Origin: JANLTX01 sp049840835
GTDB lineage: Bacteria > Armatimonadota > Armatimonadia > Armatimonadales > Armatimonadaceae
Assembly: GCA_049840835.1 (NCBI GenBank)
Contig: JASGJG010000024.1
Coordinates: forward strand, 146,132-210,131
Direction of reading: 5' to 3'
Length of the DNA: 64,000 nt
Shown: positions 26,997 to 35,849 of the stretch, one piece after another
How positions within the stretch are numbered: position 1 is the first letter of the stretch
Layout: every line of letters begins with the position of its first letter
The notes under the pieces: model-generated
The model's database searches: none
Told to the model about the DNA's origin: nothing
The model's input: the letters and a program-made list of their open reading frames with translations, nothing else
Position numbers and translations under genes: made by a program

Positions 26997-27102
26997 GGAT
27001 TTTTAGCCACCCACAGCGATCAACCATTGGCGGTATAGGAGGGCGGGCGCACCTCCGGACGCCTCATTTTAGCATCGGGTTGATAAATGCGCCACGCAAG
27101 GT

Positions 27103-29217
27103 TCAGGCCACTCGGTTACGAGCGTGTAAAACTTCACCCAGTAAGGAATAGGTTTTCTTGTCTGCTTTGCCCAGCGCTACAATCTGGCGCAAGGCCCCTT
27201 CGGCACGCTCCCAGTCGGCGCGCCGCATGTACATATCTGCTAACTGGCGATATTGGTCTACATCTGCCGAGGAGAGCTGGAGGAACTTTTCCAGGGCCGC
27301 TTGCTCCAGTCGCGTCTCCCCTTCATCGCGATATAGTTCTGCCAGCCGCCTGTAGGTCTCTGGGTTATCCGGATCCTGCTCCAGGGCGCGGGCATACAGA
27401 TGCTCTGCCATGGCCACACTGTCTTGTTCATATCGCAGGTTCAGTTTGGCCAGCATAAGAATACTCTTGGTGTGGGTGGGATCCAGTTCCTCCACTACCT
27501 TACGCAGTACCTTTTTCGCCTCTTCGCGCTTTTCTACAATGGTCAGCGCTTCCCCCAAAAGCACATGCGTATCTACGTGTCGATCCCCATCGGGCAATAC
27601 AACTGCAGCCCTTAGCAGTCGGACGGATTCCGCCGCTTCTGCCGTGTTTTCCATGAGCAGCTTTGCGCACTCAAATAAAACACAGAAATCATCGGGCAGC
27701 AGGCGGGCGGCTTCTCGATACCAGGCAATCGCTTCCGAGTTCGCGCCTCGTGTTTTGTAGGCTGCTCCTAAGTGGCTCCGAATTCGCCCATTGTTTGGCT
27801 CCCGCTCAGCTATGCTCTCCCAGATATGGAGAGCAACATCGCTGACATCCCCATTCTGTGCCAGGGAGTCCCCCAACACTTCAGCGATCTCCGGTCCGGC
27901 CAGACCTTTCAGGTACAACTCCTGCCAGACAGCCAGCGCTTTAGGGCGAGTAGCGCCAATATGGGCTCGGGCTCTGAGATAGGCATTGCCCAGCATGGCC
28001 AGTACCAGCTCACCGGCTTTCTTACCTGCCTGGGCACGCTCATAGGCCACTAGCGCCTGCGCCGAGGTATCGCGGTTAGTGGCCAGCGCACTGGCATGGT
28101 ACCCCCACAAATCTCTATCTTCGGGGCAGACATCTACGGCGTGGGCATACAGGTCATGCGCCGCCTTATCGTTTCGCTCGGATTGCCCCCAGGCCAATGC
28201 CAGTGCCCGCAAAAGTACTTCCCAGCGCCAGCGCCGCTGGACGAATACGGGGCGCAGCTGCGTTTCCTGGGAAATTACTTTCTCCATCAGGCTCAGCAGC
28301 TCTGGCTCCAGCCATAAATCTTCGTTGAGCGCGCCCGTATAGGCAGTAGCTGCTTCTACAAGAGAGTCGTTCGGATTCTTCTTCCATGCACGCCAGAGAA
28401 TGGGAAACGTATCCCGCTCAACGCGGCCCATTTCCAGATACAGAGACGCTAACCAGGTGGCCCACCGGTCAGTGCTTTCCTCATTCACATTGCGCTCAGC
28501 CAGTTTCAGAGCATGCTCGTAAACCAGCAGGGCATCCCCGCTCCTGTCTTCCTGGCGAACCATAAACTCCGCCAGGTAGTTTGTATTTTCTACATCCTCT
28601 GCATCTCGCGTTAAAAGATAGCGTGATAGCGTAACCGCGTTCTCATCAGTTTGGCCTTTTGCTCGATAGAGTGTTGCCAGCCGTCTCCCCACACGTAGGC
28701 GTTCCTCGCTTCTCTCGGGCGCCGAACGAAACGCCGACTCCAGAAGGCCAATCTGTGCCTCTCCCGCACTGCTTCCGGCAAGCGCATTGAGAGCCCCATC
28801 ACGGGAAAGCTGTAGCTTGGTCCATAGAGGAGATTTGCGCCACGCAGGCTCTAAAAGTGCTGACAACAGGCGGTCTCTAAAGGCATCGTCTGTTTCAATC
28901 AAGCCATGTACGGCAATAGCTGCTACATAGAAAGCGCAACTGCTATCCTGGGGATAGGCCGAGGCAGCCTCGAAGTAGGCATCACGATACTCAGGGCGAT
29001 AGGTACGTGTCTTAAGATCGCTAAGCAGAAGTGCTCGTGCCAGCTTGCCCCGAATCTCACCCTGTGCCTTCTCAAAGGCAAGCGCGTATACCACGGCTTG
29101 CTCAGATCCTACAGGTGGTTCGGCTTGCTTGACCCAGCGGCCAGCTTGCGTCACGGCCCGCAAACGATCCTTCAAGCCTGGTGTTGTAGAAACAGTTTTC
29201 AGTGCTGCCTGAGCCAT
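27103..29217 (-). CDS. Large TPR-repeat protein
   Basis: About 704 residues of almost continuous helical repeats, with clear TPR units toward the C-terminus (GRIRSHLGAAYKTRGANSEA, DNPETYRRLAELYRDEGETR, DVDQYRQLADMYMRRADWER). No signal peptide or membrane segment. The ATG 29217 (MAQAALKTVSTTPGLKDRLR) is chosen since the frame further upstream runs into the promoter region of the divergent gene. It lies 106 bases upstream of the BY-kinase on the same strand and may belong to the same operon, as TPR proteins often do in polysaccharide assembly. Function otherwise unknown. Confidence 0.72.
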   Translation of the reverse strand: MAQAALKTVSTTPGLKDRLRAVTQAGRWVKQAEPPVGSEQAVVYALAFEKAQGEIRGKLARALLLSDLKTRTYRPEYRDAYFEAASAYPQDSSCAFYVAAIAVHGLIETDDAFRDRLLSALLEPAWRKSPLWTKLQLSRDGALNALAGSSAGEAQIGLLESAFRSAPERSEERLRVGRRLATLYRAKGQTDENAVTLSRYLLTRDAEDVENTNYLAEFMVRQEDRSGDALLVYEHALKLAERNVNEESTDRWATWLASLYLEMGRVERDTFPILWRAWKKNPNDSLVEAATAYTGALNEDLWLEPELLSLMEKVISQETQLRPVFVQRRWRWEVLLRALALAWGQSERNDKAAHDLYAHAVDVCPEDRDLWGYHASALATNRDTSAQALVAYERAQAGKKAGELVLAMLGNAYLRARAHIGATRPKALAVWQELYLKGLAGPEIAEVLGDSLAQNGDVSDVALHIWESIAEREPNNGRIRSHLGAAYKTRGANSEAIAWYREAARLLPDDFCVLFECAKLLMENTAEAAESVRLLRAAVVLPDGDRHVDTHVLLGEALTIVEKREEAKKVLRKVVEELDPTHTKSILMLAKLNLRYEQDSVAMAEHLYARALEQDPDNPETYRRLAELYRDEGETRLEQAALEKFLQLSSADVDQYRQLADMYMRRADWERAEGALRQIVALGKADKKTYSLLGEVLHARNRVA

Positions 29218-29274
29218 GACTTCTGAGAAAATCTTCGGTGTTCCCCGCTTTTTTCTCCAGGTATACTTGCCTTC

Positions 29275-30216
29275 GTGCCCCTCATTAACGACAGTCAATG
29301 GCTTCGTCCACTAGCCCAGGGAGAGCGCTTCCTTGCCCCTGAGCCCCCTCACAGGCTACAGCTTTTTTTTCAGGCTCTAACCCCTCTTTTCTCAGAAACC
29401 GCGGAGTTTGTGGCCCGTGTGCCTGCTATAGGTGGATTACAGGCGACGGCATGGCGCACCCGTGAGCACGGAAGCGTTGTTTTCATTGAAAATCCTACAG
29501 AAAACCGTATTACCGGGGCTGTTTTCCCCGCAATTGCCTCCATTACTCTAGAACCAGGGCAAGTTGTGGCACGAGTGCATGACTTGCCTATTGGCCCCAC
29601 AGACCGCTATCTGAGCGCCTATGCCGGATTAGTGGCCTGTGAAGCCTCCTTTCTTACCGCGCATATCCGCCCGGATCCCTACATTGGTGCGCGAATTTTT
29701 GTACGTGGGGCTGTGGAAGAGAAAGCAAAGCTGGTACTTTTTGGAGGTGGTCGTGGCGAAGAAATAATAATTTCATTTACGGAGCAACCAGCGATATACA
29801 ACATAGCTGAGAGTCAGATAGTTGCAATTCCGGATATTCTGGCAGACACTCTCTATCTCCCGGAAAACCCACAGAGTAGCGATACGCCGACCCTGATTGG
29901 CAAAGAGTGGCTACTCTGGCCCGATGGCACTTTAGAGCAGCCAGCTGACTGGCCCGAAGGTATGGGCGCAGGCTGGCTATGGACTCGCTTGAGTATCCCC
30001 GCAGAGACTGGAGCGTGTATTGATGGAATCCAGGGCAGCCTCTGGCTAAACGGAGCGCCAGCAGATCCTGCAGACTTGGCTCTGCCTGCCGGAGAGAGCA
30101 CCCTGTTGGTGCATACGGACACCTCTCTGAACACCCCTTTGCTTGTTCCTGATGGTGCCTGCTATCTGCTAGACTTGCACGAGTGGCACCAACGACCTCT
30201 ACAGAGCGCGAGCTAA
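29275..30216 (+). CDS. Hypothetical protein
   Basis: 313 residues from a GTG start, no signal peptide, no membrane helix. The sequence is rich in beta-strand-like segments (GSVVFIENPTENRITGAVFP, KLVLFGGGRGEEIIISFTEQ, GACIDGIQGSLWLNGAPADP), with many Trp residues, suggesting beta-sandwich domains such as those in carbohydrate-active enzymes, but I recognise no family. It is divergent from the TPR gene and convergent with the DUF4349/SDR frame, whose stop overlaps its 3' end by 18 bases. Confidence 0.6.
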   Translation: MPLINDSQWLRPLAQGERFLAPEPPHRLQLFFQALTPLFSETAEFVARVPAIGGLQATAWRTREHGSVVFIENPTENRITGAVFPAIASITLEPGQVVARVHDLPIGPTDRYLSAYAGLVACEASFLTAHIRPDPYIGARIFVRGAVEEKAKLVLFGGGRGEEIIISFTEQPAIYNIAESQIVAIPDILADTLYLPENPQSSDTPTLIGKEWLLWPDGTLEQPADWPEGMGAGWLWTRLSIPAETGACIDGIQGSLWLNGAPADPADLALPAGESTLLVHTDTSLNTPLLVPDGACYLLDLHEWHQRPLQSAS

Positions 30217-31788
30217 GAAACCGCCATCGACAGGCAGTAGCACACCGGTAATATGCCGTGCGGCGGGTAGACAGAGAAACGCAACTGCCGCAGCGACATC
30301 TTCGGGTTCTGCAATCCGCTCCATGGGCGTGGCGGCCAGAATTCGCCCGCGCCAGCTCTCATCGGCTAGTACCGGCGCGGCCAGTGGAGTCCGCGTATAC
30401 CAGGGAAGCACGGCATTCACACGAATCTGCGGCGACCACTCCACCGCTAGATAGCGTGTAAGCTGATCCAGAGCCGCCTTGGTCATGGCATAGGGCGCAC
30501 CACTACCCACAAATCCCTGACTGGCCACCGATCCTATATTGGCAATGCTCCCGGCACCAGAAGCCGCCAGAGGCTTCTGAGCAGCCCGGCAAACTTCCCA
30601 TGCACTGGTGAGATTGACCGCAAAGAGCTTCTCAACTTCGGCAGGCACATACTCTGTGCTGGACTTCCGGATATTGGTGCCCACATTGTTCACCACAATA
30701 TCCAGCCCACCCAGGCGCTCCACCGCCTGAGTAATCGCCTGGGTAGGAACGCCCGGCTCGGCAAGGTCCGCCTCTATGTCGGCATCGGAACGTGCTAGCG
30801 TAAGCACACTCGCTCCCAGTGCACGTAGCTCATCGGCTACTGCTGCCCCTATCCCCTTCGTTCCCCCGGTCACCAGGGCACGTTTGCCTGCTAAACTCCA
30901 GCGCTCTATCACGCCTGTCAGTTTATCCCTTTTTCCCAAACGCTTGATTGCAAACAGCATTCCACCTATGATTCCACCCAGCACCACCAACCAGGGAAGT
31001 AGTGCCACAAAGGCCAGAGTCACTCCCTTAACCACGACTCCCATAGCATCTATGGAACCGATGAAGCTGCGGGCGATTTCTGTACCCAGGCCCGGAGGAC
31101 TGGGCGGAACATAGCCGCGCACTTCGCTGATATGAATGGTAATTGTGGAGAAATCTGCCTGGCTGCTTAGATACCGAAGCCGCCCTTCGATGCGCTCTAT
31201 CTCCTCACGTACCCTGCTGAGCTCTTTCTCTACGGTGAGAATCTCGGTGAGCCGCCCGGTAGAGGCTTTCAGGTGCTGTACCAGCCGCTCTTCTTCGACC
31301 CGCTTGTTTTTCAGGCGGGCGGCGGCATCGTAGAACTCCTCGGAGACATCCTGACTGGTAGTACTGCTACTCTGTAGCTCTCCCATGCTCGGCAAAGCCG
31401 CTAAAAACGCCTCGAATTTCTCAGCGGGCACACGCACGGTCCAGCTTGCGGTGCGAGTAGCGCCTGCAGCACCATCTATCTGCCGCCCAGAGACATAGCC
31501 GCTAAACTCCTTGACCTTGGCCTCTATCTGTCCACCTGTCTTACCCAGATCTTCGCTGACCAGGTTTACATCGGCGGTATAGATAATCTTGCGCGGCAGC
31601 GCAGGCGCTTTCGGCGCTTCGGCTTCACTGGCAGCAGTGGCGCCACCAACTGGCATCGCAGCTGCCTCCTGTGCTTTCATCACAGCACTACCTTCTTCTG
31701 ACTGCTGCTTGGTCTCAAAGGCCTCTGGATTGCCGCAACCAGCCAGCATCAGCGCCAGCACTCCAAAGGCTATATAAACTCGTTTCAT
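30199..31788 (-). CDS. DUF4349 lipoprotein joined in frame to an SDR oxidoreductase
   Basis: One open frame of 529 residues. Residues 1-290 are a DUF4349 protein: lipobox LMLAGC at residues 14-19, a beta region, a coiled coil (LTEILTVEKELSRVREEIER) and a C-terminal membrane helix (LPWLVVLGGIIGGMLFAI). From about residue 293 a complete tropinone-reductase-like SDR follows: RALVTGGTKGIGAAV, VVNNVGTN, catalytic YAMTK, VDGGFLA end. Removing one G from GGG (30927-30929) would stop DUF4349 at 30918 and leave a separate SDR starting GTG 30912. A lipoprotein carrying a periplasmic SDR would be odd, so two genes merged by a base error is the better reading. Confidence 0.75.
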   Translation of the reverse strand: MKRVYIAFGVLALMLAGCGNPEAFETKQQSEEGSAVMKAQEAAAMPVGGATAASEAEAPKAPALPRKIIYTADVNLVSEDLGKTGGQIEAKVKEFSGYVSGRQIDGAAGATRTASWTVRVPAEKFEAFLAALPSMGELQSSSTTSQDVSEEFYDAAARLKNKRVEEERLVQHLKASTGRLTEILTVEKELSRVREEIERIEGRLRYLSSQADFSTITIHISEVRGYVPPSPPGLGTEIARSFIGSIDAMGVVVKGVTLAFVALLPWLVVLGGIIGGMLFAIKRLGKRDKLTGVIERWSLAGKRALVTGGTKGIGAAVADELRALGASVLTLARSDADIEADLAEPGVPTQAITQAVERLGGLDIVVNNVGTNIRKSSTEYVPAEVEKLFAVNLTSAWEVCRAAQKPLAASGAGSIANIGSVASQGFVGSGAPYAMTKAALDQLTRYLAVEWSPQIRVNAVLPWYTRTPLAAPVLADESWRGRILAATPMERIAEPEDVAAAVAFLCLPAARHITGVLLPVDGGFLARAL

Positions 31789-31848
31789 ACTCTCCCTCCT
31801 TATTCTTAGTTCAGATATACAATAGAAGGGTTCAATCGGTCTGAAATT

Positions 31849-32712
31849 ATGGAACGTAATCCCAGTCCAAACAAAACTGTAGTCATGGCAAACATCGCCA
31901 TATTCTCTCTATTATTGATTTTTGTTGTTTATAACATCCAACATAAATCAGAGTATAGAAATAACACTACACAGAACGCCAGCCATAGCGATACGATTTC
32001 CGTTTTTCTGACGAATAGCGATGATGTGGAAGAATTCAAGAAACTACTCCGTGCTACACCAGATGGTTCAAAAGCAAATATACCCATGCTGGAGGATGCC
32101 ATACGGAACAATCGCACGCAGTGCCTGACTTACCTTTTAGATTCCAACCCCCAAATAGAAAAACCTGGGAGCCTGGTAAGTGCAGCGGTAAATTATAACC
32201 ATACAGAATGCGTCAAAATTTTAATTCGCAAAGGATTTCCGGTCGATTTTGAAACACTCAATTCATTCTTGCCTATTCACTATGCCGCTGTCAGTAAAGA
32301 TCGTATTGAATCTCTAAAACTTCTGCTGGATAGTGAGGCAAATATAAATAGAGAAATCTCTCCTTCGAATCTCACCTTGAGTGGTATTTCTCTAAAATCG
32401 AAAAAGTTTAAGGACAGGTATAAGCGCTACTATCGTGATGACCTATCTAATATTCCTGGTAATACACCTCTATTTACAGCCATTACTTATGGAAATCTGG
32501 ATGGGGCCAAACTGTTAATACAGCGAGGCTGTAACCTGGATATAAAGAATCATGAAGGTATGACAGCACTGGATTGGATTGCCTATATCAGGAAAAACTC
32601 TCATCCAGGTTACTTTCTTCCGGAGCCAGCCATGTTAGCTCAGATGAAGGAGCTGATCCTGGAGGCTAAGCGTAAGCAGATCAGCGGCGGGCGCCAGCAG
32701 CAGGGGCGATAA
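31849..32712 (+). CDS. Membrane-anchored ankyrin-repeat protein
   Basis: 287 residues. One N-terminal membrane helix (VVMANIAIFSLLLIFVVYNI), then ankyrin-type repeats: NRTQCLTYLLDSNPQIEKPG, HTECVKILIRKGFPVDFETL, RIESLKLLLDSEANINREIS and, after an insert, NTPLFTAITYGNLDGAKLLI. The DNA is visibly richer in A and T than the neighbours (many AAA, ATA and AAT codons), pointing to recent acquisition. Its 3' end overlaps the convergent kinase-like gene by 32 bases. Partner and role unknown. Confidence 0.75.
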   Translation: MERNPSPNKTVVMANIAIFSLLLIFVVYNIQHKSEYRNNTTQNASHSDTISVFLTNSDDVEEFKKLLRATPDGSKANIPMLEDAIRNNRTQCLTYLLDSNPQIEKPGSLVSAAVNYNHTECVKILIRKGFPVDFETLNSFLPIHYAAVSKDRIESLKLLLDSEANINREISPSNLTLSGISLKSKKFKDRYKRYYRDDLSNIPGNTPLFTAITYGNLDGAKLLIQRGCNLDIKNHEGMTALDWIAYIRKNSHPGYFLPEPAMLAQMKELILEAKRKQISGGRQQQGR

Positions 32713-33829
32713 CCACTGCCCGCAGGTCGAAGGTGTGCTTGAACCACCCGCCACGAAGGTCTTCGGCGCCCTCACCCACGGCGTTAGTAGAGAGGTAGAC
32801 CTCGCTCCGATACTCACCGGGGGAAAGGCGTGAGGCGTGAATTAAAAAACCAATGCGGGTACTGGTGCCCGGCGGCAGGGTTACCGGGAGAGCTGTGGGG
32901 CGCACCGAGAGCCAGGAGTGCTGTGTGGCAACCATTCGCACAATCAGGGTCGCATCGCCATCGTTACGCAGGTCCAGGCTTGCCAATCCTCCACCGCCAG
33001 CAAAGACTGGGTCCGGGCGGTTCAGAGTTGCCACCAGGCGTGGGACTCCCATCGGGTTGGGCTTACGATCATCCCCACTCAGGTCATAGCTCGATAGTGG
33101 TGGTGGACCTACAGGGCGTACTTGCTCCACTTCCTTAGGAGCAGGCCGAGGTAATGGCGCGGCCGCCAGCCTATCCAGGGCATTCAAGGTCTCTCTGAGA
33201 TCAGCCAGAGTATCGCAACGGAGCACAATGCCTTCTATTCGCGCACGCACAGCAGGCTGTGAAAATGTGCCGCTAGCGGGTAACAAATCAGCGATCAGTC
33301 GGGCTAGGGCGCGGATATCCCCTTCGGAGGTAGCAGCCCCAGCGTAGTGCGGACGGTGGCGTGGATCTGTGGGGTCTGCTGTGCCGAAGTCACAGAGCAG
33401 TGTCTTTCCCCCATCGATCACTAGCACGTTTTCCATGGAGACGCCACCATGTGCCGTTTGCCGAGCATGAGCTGCTTCAAGCGCCTCTAAAATCGGAACG
33501 ACGTACTTGCGTAGGGCCTCCGGTTCCGGGCGATGTGGCCCCAGGATCTGCCGCAGGTTCTTGCCACGAGGCACATCACGAATGACGTAGAGAGCGCCAT
33601 CGTCTTGAAGCCAGCGATGAGTAGGAACTATGGAGGGATGCAGAAGCCCGAGTGCTGCTGTAAGTCGGAGCTTGGCGCGAGTATCGGGTAGCTTCTTTAT
33701 GAGCACGGAGCGGTTTGCTCCTGGATCACGAGCCAGCCACACAGTGGCGCCGGGTGTGGCGGTTTCTACCTTACCGGGGCTTTCAAACAGGCTTAGAATC
33801 CGCGCATCGCTCATTGGTGGGGTATTCAT
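32681..33829 (-). CDS. Serine/threonine protein kinase-like protein, probable pseudokinase
   Basis: 382 residues. Kinase-fold landmarks are a beta-3 lysine (RSVLIKKLPD), a hinge region (YVIRDVPRGKNLRQIL), the catalytic-loop equivalent TAHGGVSMENVLV and CDFGTADP. The catalytic HRD Asp is replaced (HGG), while DFG and the loop Asn remain, so phosphotransfer is doubtful. After residue 240 a Pro-rich linker leads to a beta-sandwich-like domain (RLVATLNRPDPVFAGGG, LDLRNDGDATLIVRMVATQH) of the type seen after bacterial kinases. No membrane helix is evident. It overlaps the ankyrin gene's 3' end by 32 bases. Confidence 0.75.
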   Translation of the reverse strand: MNTPPMSDARILSLFESPGKVETATPGATVWLARDPGANRSVLIKKLPDTRAKLRLTAALGLLHPSIVPTHRWLQDDGALYVIRDVPRGKNLRQILGPHRPEPEALRKYVVPILEALEAAHARQTAHGGVSMENVLVIDGGKTLLCDFGTADPTDPRHRPHYAGAATSEGDIRALARLIADLLPASGTFSQPAVRARIEGIVLRCDTLADLRETLNALDRLAAAPLPRPAPKEVEQVRPVGPPPLSSYDLSGDDRKPNPMGVPRLVATLNRPDPVFAGGGGLASLDLRNDGDATLIVRMVATQHSWLSVRPTALPVTLPPGTSTRIGFLIHASRLSPGEYRSEVYLSTNAVGEGAEDLRGGWFKHTFDLRAVVIAPAAGARR

Positions 33830-33847
33830 TATATCGCCGCCAGAAAC

Positions 33848-33881
33848 AACATGCCCCGGTCTATACAGACCGGGGCATGTT
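33848..33881. terminator. Hairpin terminator after the small beta-barrel gene
   Basis: AACATGCCCCGGTCT (33848-33862) pairs perfectly over 15 bp with AGACCGGGGCATGTT (33867-33881) across a 4-base loop. It lies 24 bases beyond the stop of the minus-strand gene at 33905. A T run follows on the plus strand (CTTTTTG), not on the minus strand, so it could act in both directions with different strength. Confidence 0.65.
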
Positions 33882-33904
33882 GCTTTTTGTTAGCTGCCAG
33901 CCGC

Positions 33905-34441
33905 TTAGAAGCGGAAACCGATGCGGGCCTCAACACCGTTGGCATTCTTGATGCCCGGCTGAACCGCACTCACTTCTCCGAAGAGACCATTCTTCCACTC
34001 GTAGCCACCGCTGACCTTAAAGCCAACTTTGTTCTGGGTACTGGAGCCGCTCTTGAGGCGGTAGGCTCCTACACCAACGCCTGCATAGGCAGTCGACGGC
34101 GCATCGGGCGAGCTAAACATGTAGCGCCCGCTCACACCAATACCATACATATCGTTGGAGACTCGGGAACCATTTTCTAGCTGCCCCTTCTTACCGGTGA
34201 AGTCACCGTAGACGCTGTAGATCCAGGGCTTATCCGACTTGGTCTTACCCAGGTCGTAGCTAACGCCAAATGAGGTCCAGGTCTTGCCGCTCACGTTCTT
34301 GAGCGCAGCTTTGCTGGGCATGAAGGCGCCGACAGAGATACGGAAGGGCTTTTCTACATCCTTGGTATCTGCGAAGGCATTTCCTGCAATCCCTACAAGG
34401 GCGCAAACGGCAAAAATTTTACTGATTTTGTTGATGTTCAT
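33905..34441 (-). CDS. Small secreted outer-membrane beta-barrel-like protein
   Basis: About 178 residues. The signal peptide (KIFAVCALVGIAGNAFADTK) is followed by alternating amphipathic strands, Gly/Tyr-rich (YAGVGVGAYRLKSG, FKVSGGYEWKNGLFGEVSAV) and a terminal Phe (EARIGFRF), as in outer-membrane barrels recognised by BAM. ATG 34441 is supported by AAGGAG 8 bases upstream. It resembles the adjacent gene at 34630 and the two at 62823 and 63350 in layout (SVGxY start, GxGLG strand, FAEAxY strand, terminal aromatic), so a dispersed family of four. Role unknown. Confidence 0.75.
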   Translation of the reverse strand: MNINKISKIFAVCALVGIAGNAFADTKDVEKPFRISVGAFMPSKAALKNVSGKTWTSFGVSYDLGKTKSDKPWIYSVYGDFTGKKGQLENGSRVSNDMYGIGVSGRYMFSSPDAPSTAYAGVGVGAYRLKSGSSTQNKVGFKVSGGYEWKNGLFGEVSAVQPGIKNANGVEARIGFRF

Positions 34442-34629
34442 CTTAACTCTCCTTGAGATTCCCGTTTTTTGTGATTCTCCACGTTTCACGCTCCGGGCTT
34501 GGCGTGCCACGTTCCATTTTTCTTTTAAAGAGAATCACCGTAGTGTATATCTCTCCAAATTCTTACTTCCGTATAAGCCAAATCGAATGGGTTGGTTCCG
34601 CTTATTTGACTTTTTTGTGTACTAAGTGC

Positions 34630-35121
34630 TTAGAAGCGGTATCCCAGCGACAGTCCTAGTCCGCTAGCATTCACCCCGCTCACCTTGGGAATCAGGGTGT
34701 AGTCCGCCTCAGCAAAGACACCTTCTTTGCGCTCGTACCCTACGAAAAGCTTCCCGCCCATTCGGGAACGAGTAGCACCTGCCTTGATGGTGTACAGTCC
34801 AAGCCCAGCTCCCCGGTAGAGGTGTCCGCCAGACTTGCCATCGTTGTCCTCTAATCGAATTGAAGCGCCAAACCCGGTCAGGCTATTGGTTACGCCGTTG
34901 CGGCGCTTGGAGTTCGTATCAACATAGACACTGTACTTGGCCGATGACTTTTGGGATTTCAGGGCCAGGTCATAGCTCCCATTAAAGGAAGTCCGTGAGC
35001 CACCTGTGCTGGCATCGTAAGTCCCGACACTGAGTCGGTAGGGTCGAGGGCGCACATCATCCTGTGCCATAACAGCTCCGGCGGTCATCGCCAGAGTCAC
35101 CAATGCTATCTGTATTCGCAA
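34630..35121 (-). CDS. Small secreted outer-membrane beta-barrel-like protein, paralogue
   Basis: About 163 residues from a TTG at 35121, favoured by a strong GGAGGAG 5-6 bases upstream and because it opens directly on the signal peptide (RIQIALVTLAMTAGAVMAQD). The mature part has repeated strands (YRLSVGTYDASTGGSRTSF, GAGLGLYTIKAGATRSRMG, EGVFAEADYTLIPKVSG) and ends LGLSLGYRF, with the C-terminal Phe of outer-membrane barrels. It is next to its paralogue at 33905 but 188 bases apart. Role unknown. Confidence 0.75.
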   Translation of the reverse strand: MRIQIALVTLAMTAGAVMAQDDVRPRPYRLSVGTYDASTGGSRTSFNGSYDLALKSQKSSAKYSVYVDTNSKRRNGVTNSLTGFGASIRLEDNDGKSGGHLYRGAGLGLYTIKAGATRSRMGGKLFVGYERKEGVFAEADYTLIPKVSGVNASGLGLSLGYRF

Positions 35122-35183
35122 TTTCTCTCCTCCGCGTTCTATAGACGGATTTTCGGTTGCCTTCCGTGACAACCCCAGGGATT

Positions 35184-35828
35184 TTACCTGGACTCGAGGA
35201 GATTTTTCAGATGATGCGTATCATTGTAGAACACTAGGCGCCAGCGCCCTTCGTGGTATTGCCAGCGAGTGAGTGAGGCATTTTCCGTATATAGCCGAAC
35301 ACGCGGTGGTACATGGGGACTCAAGCCAAAGAAATAGCCAAACGCGCCATCGACCACCCCACCATGAGTCACGCAGACAATAACCTTGCCTGCATGCTCC
35401 CGTACAATCCGAGTCAGGGTCCGCGCCACGCGCACCTGGAACAGTGCCCAGCTCTCCGCGCCGGGATCAGTCTCGGTAAAGGGGTCCTCTTCGAAATCCA
35501 GCCAGCCAAATCGGGCCTTGTACTCCTCTAGGGCAAGTCCATCCGCATCTGGTCCGACTCGAAACTCCTGCAGGTCGTCTTCCAGCGTGGGTTGCACACC
35601 AAACGCGGGAGCAATAATCTCAGCAGTCTGTCGGGCGCGTGGTAGGGAGCTTGCCAGGAAAGTATCAGGCTTTATCTCTCCGCTGGTTTTCAGTCGGTCG
35701 CGCAACGCTTCCGCCTGCTGTACTCCTAACTCGGTCAGCCCGGTGTCGCCTTTCGGCCCCGCCAGCACTCCACTGAGATTGACGATTGCCTGCGCGTGGC
35801 GCACCAGATAGAGGTCAGTGACAGACAT
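35184..35828 (-). CDS. Histidine phosphatase (phosphoglycerate mutase-like) family protein
   Basis: 214 residues. LYLVRHAQAIVN gives the RHx catalytic histidine. LASSLPRARQTAEIIA is the second conserved Arg segment, and VCVTHGGVVDG carries the second catalytic His near residue 155. No membrane or signal segment. Members range from cofactor-dependent mutases to broad phosphatases; the length fits the small phosphatase group. It is followed in the same direction by the 3' neighbour at 34630 after 62 bases and preceded by the methyltransferase gene. Confidence 0.85.
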   Translation of the reverse strand: MSVTDLYLVRHAQAIVNLSGVLAGPKGDTGLTELGVQQAEALRDRLKTSGEIKPDTFLASSLPRARQTAEIIAPAFGVQPTLEDDLQEFRVGPDADGLALEEYKARFGWLDFEEDPFTETDPGAESWALFQVRVARTLTRIVREHAGKVIVCVTHGGVVDGAFGYFFGLSPHVPPRVRLYTENASLTRWQYHEGRWRLVFYNDTHHLKNLLESR

Positions 35829-35849
35829 GCCCCGATTGTACCAATCGCT

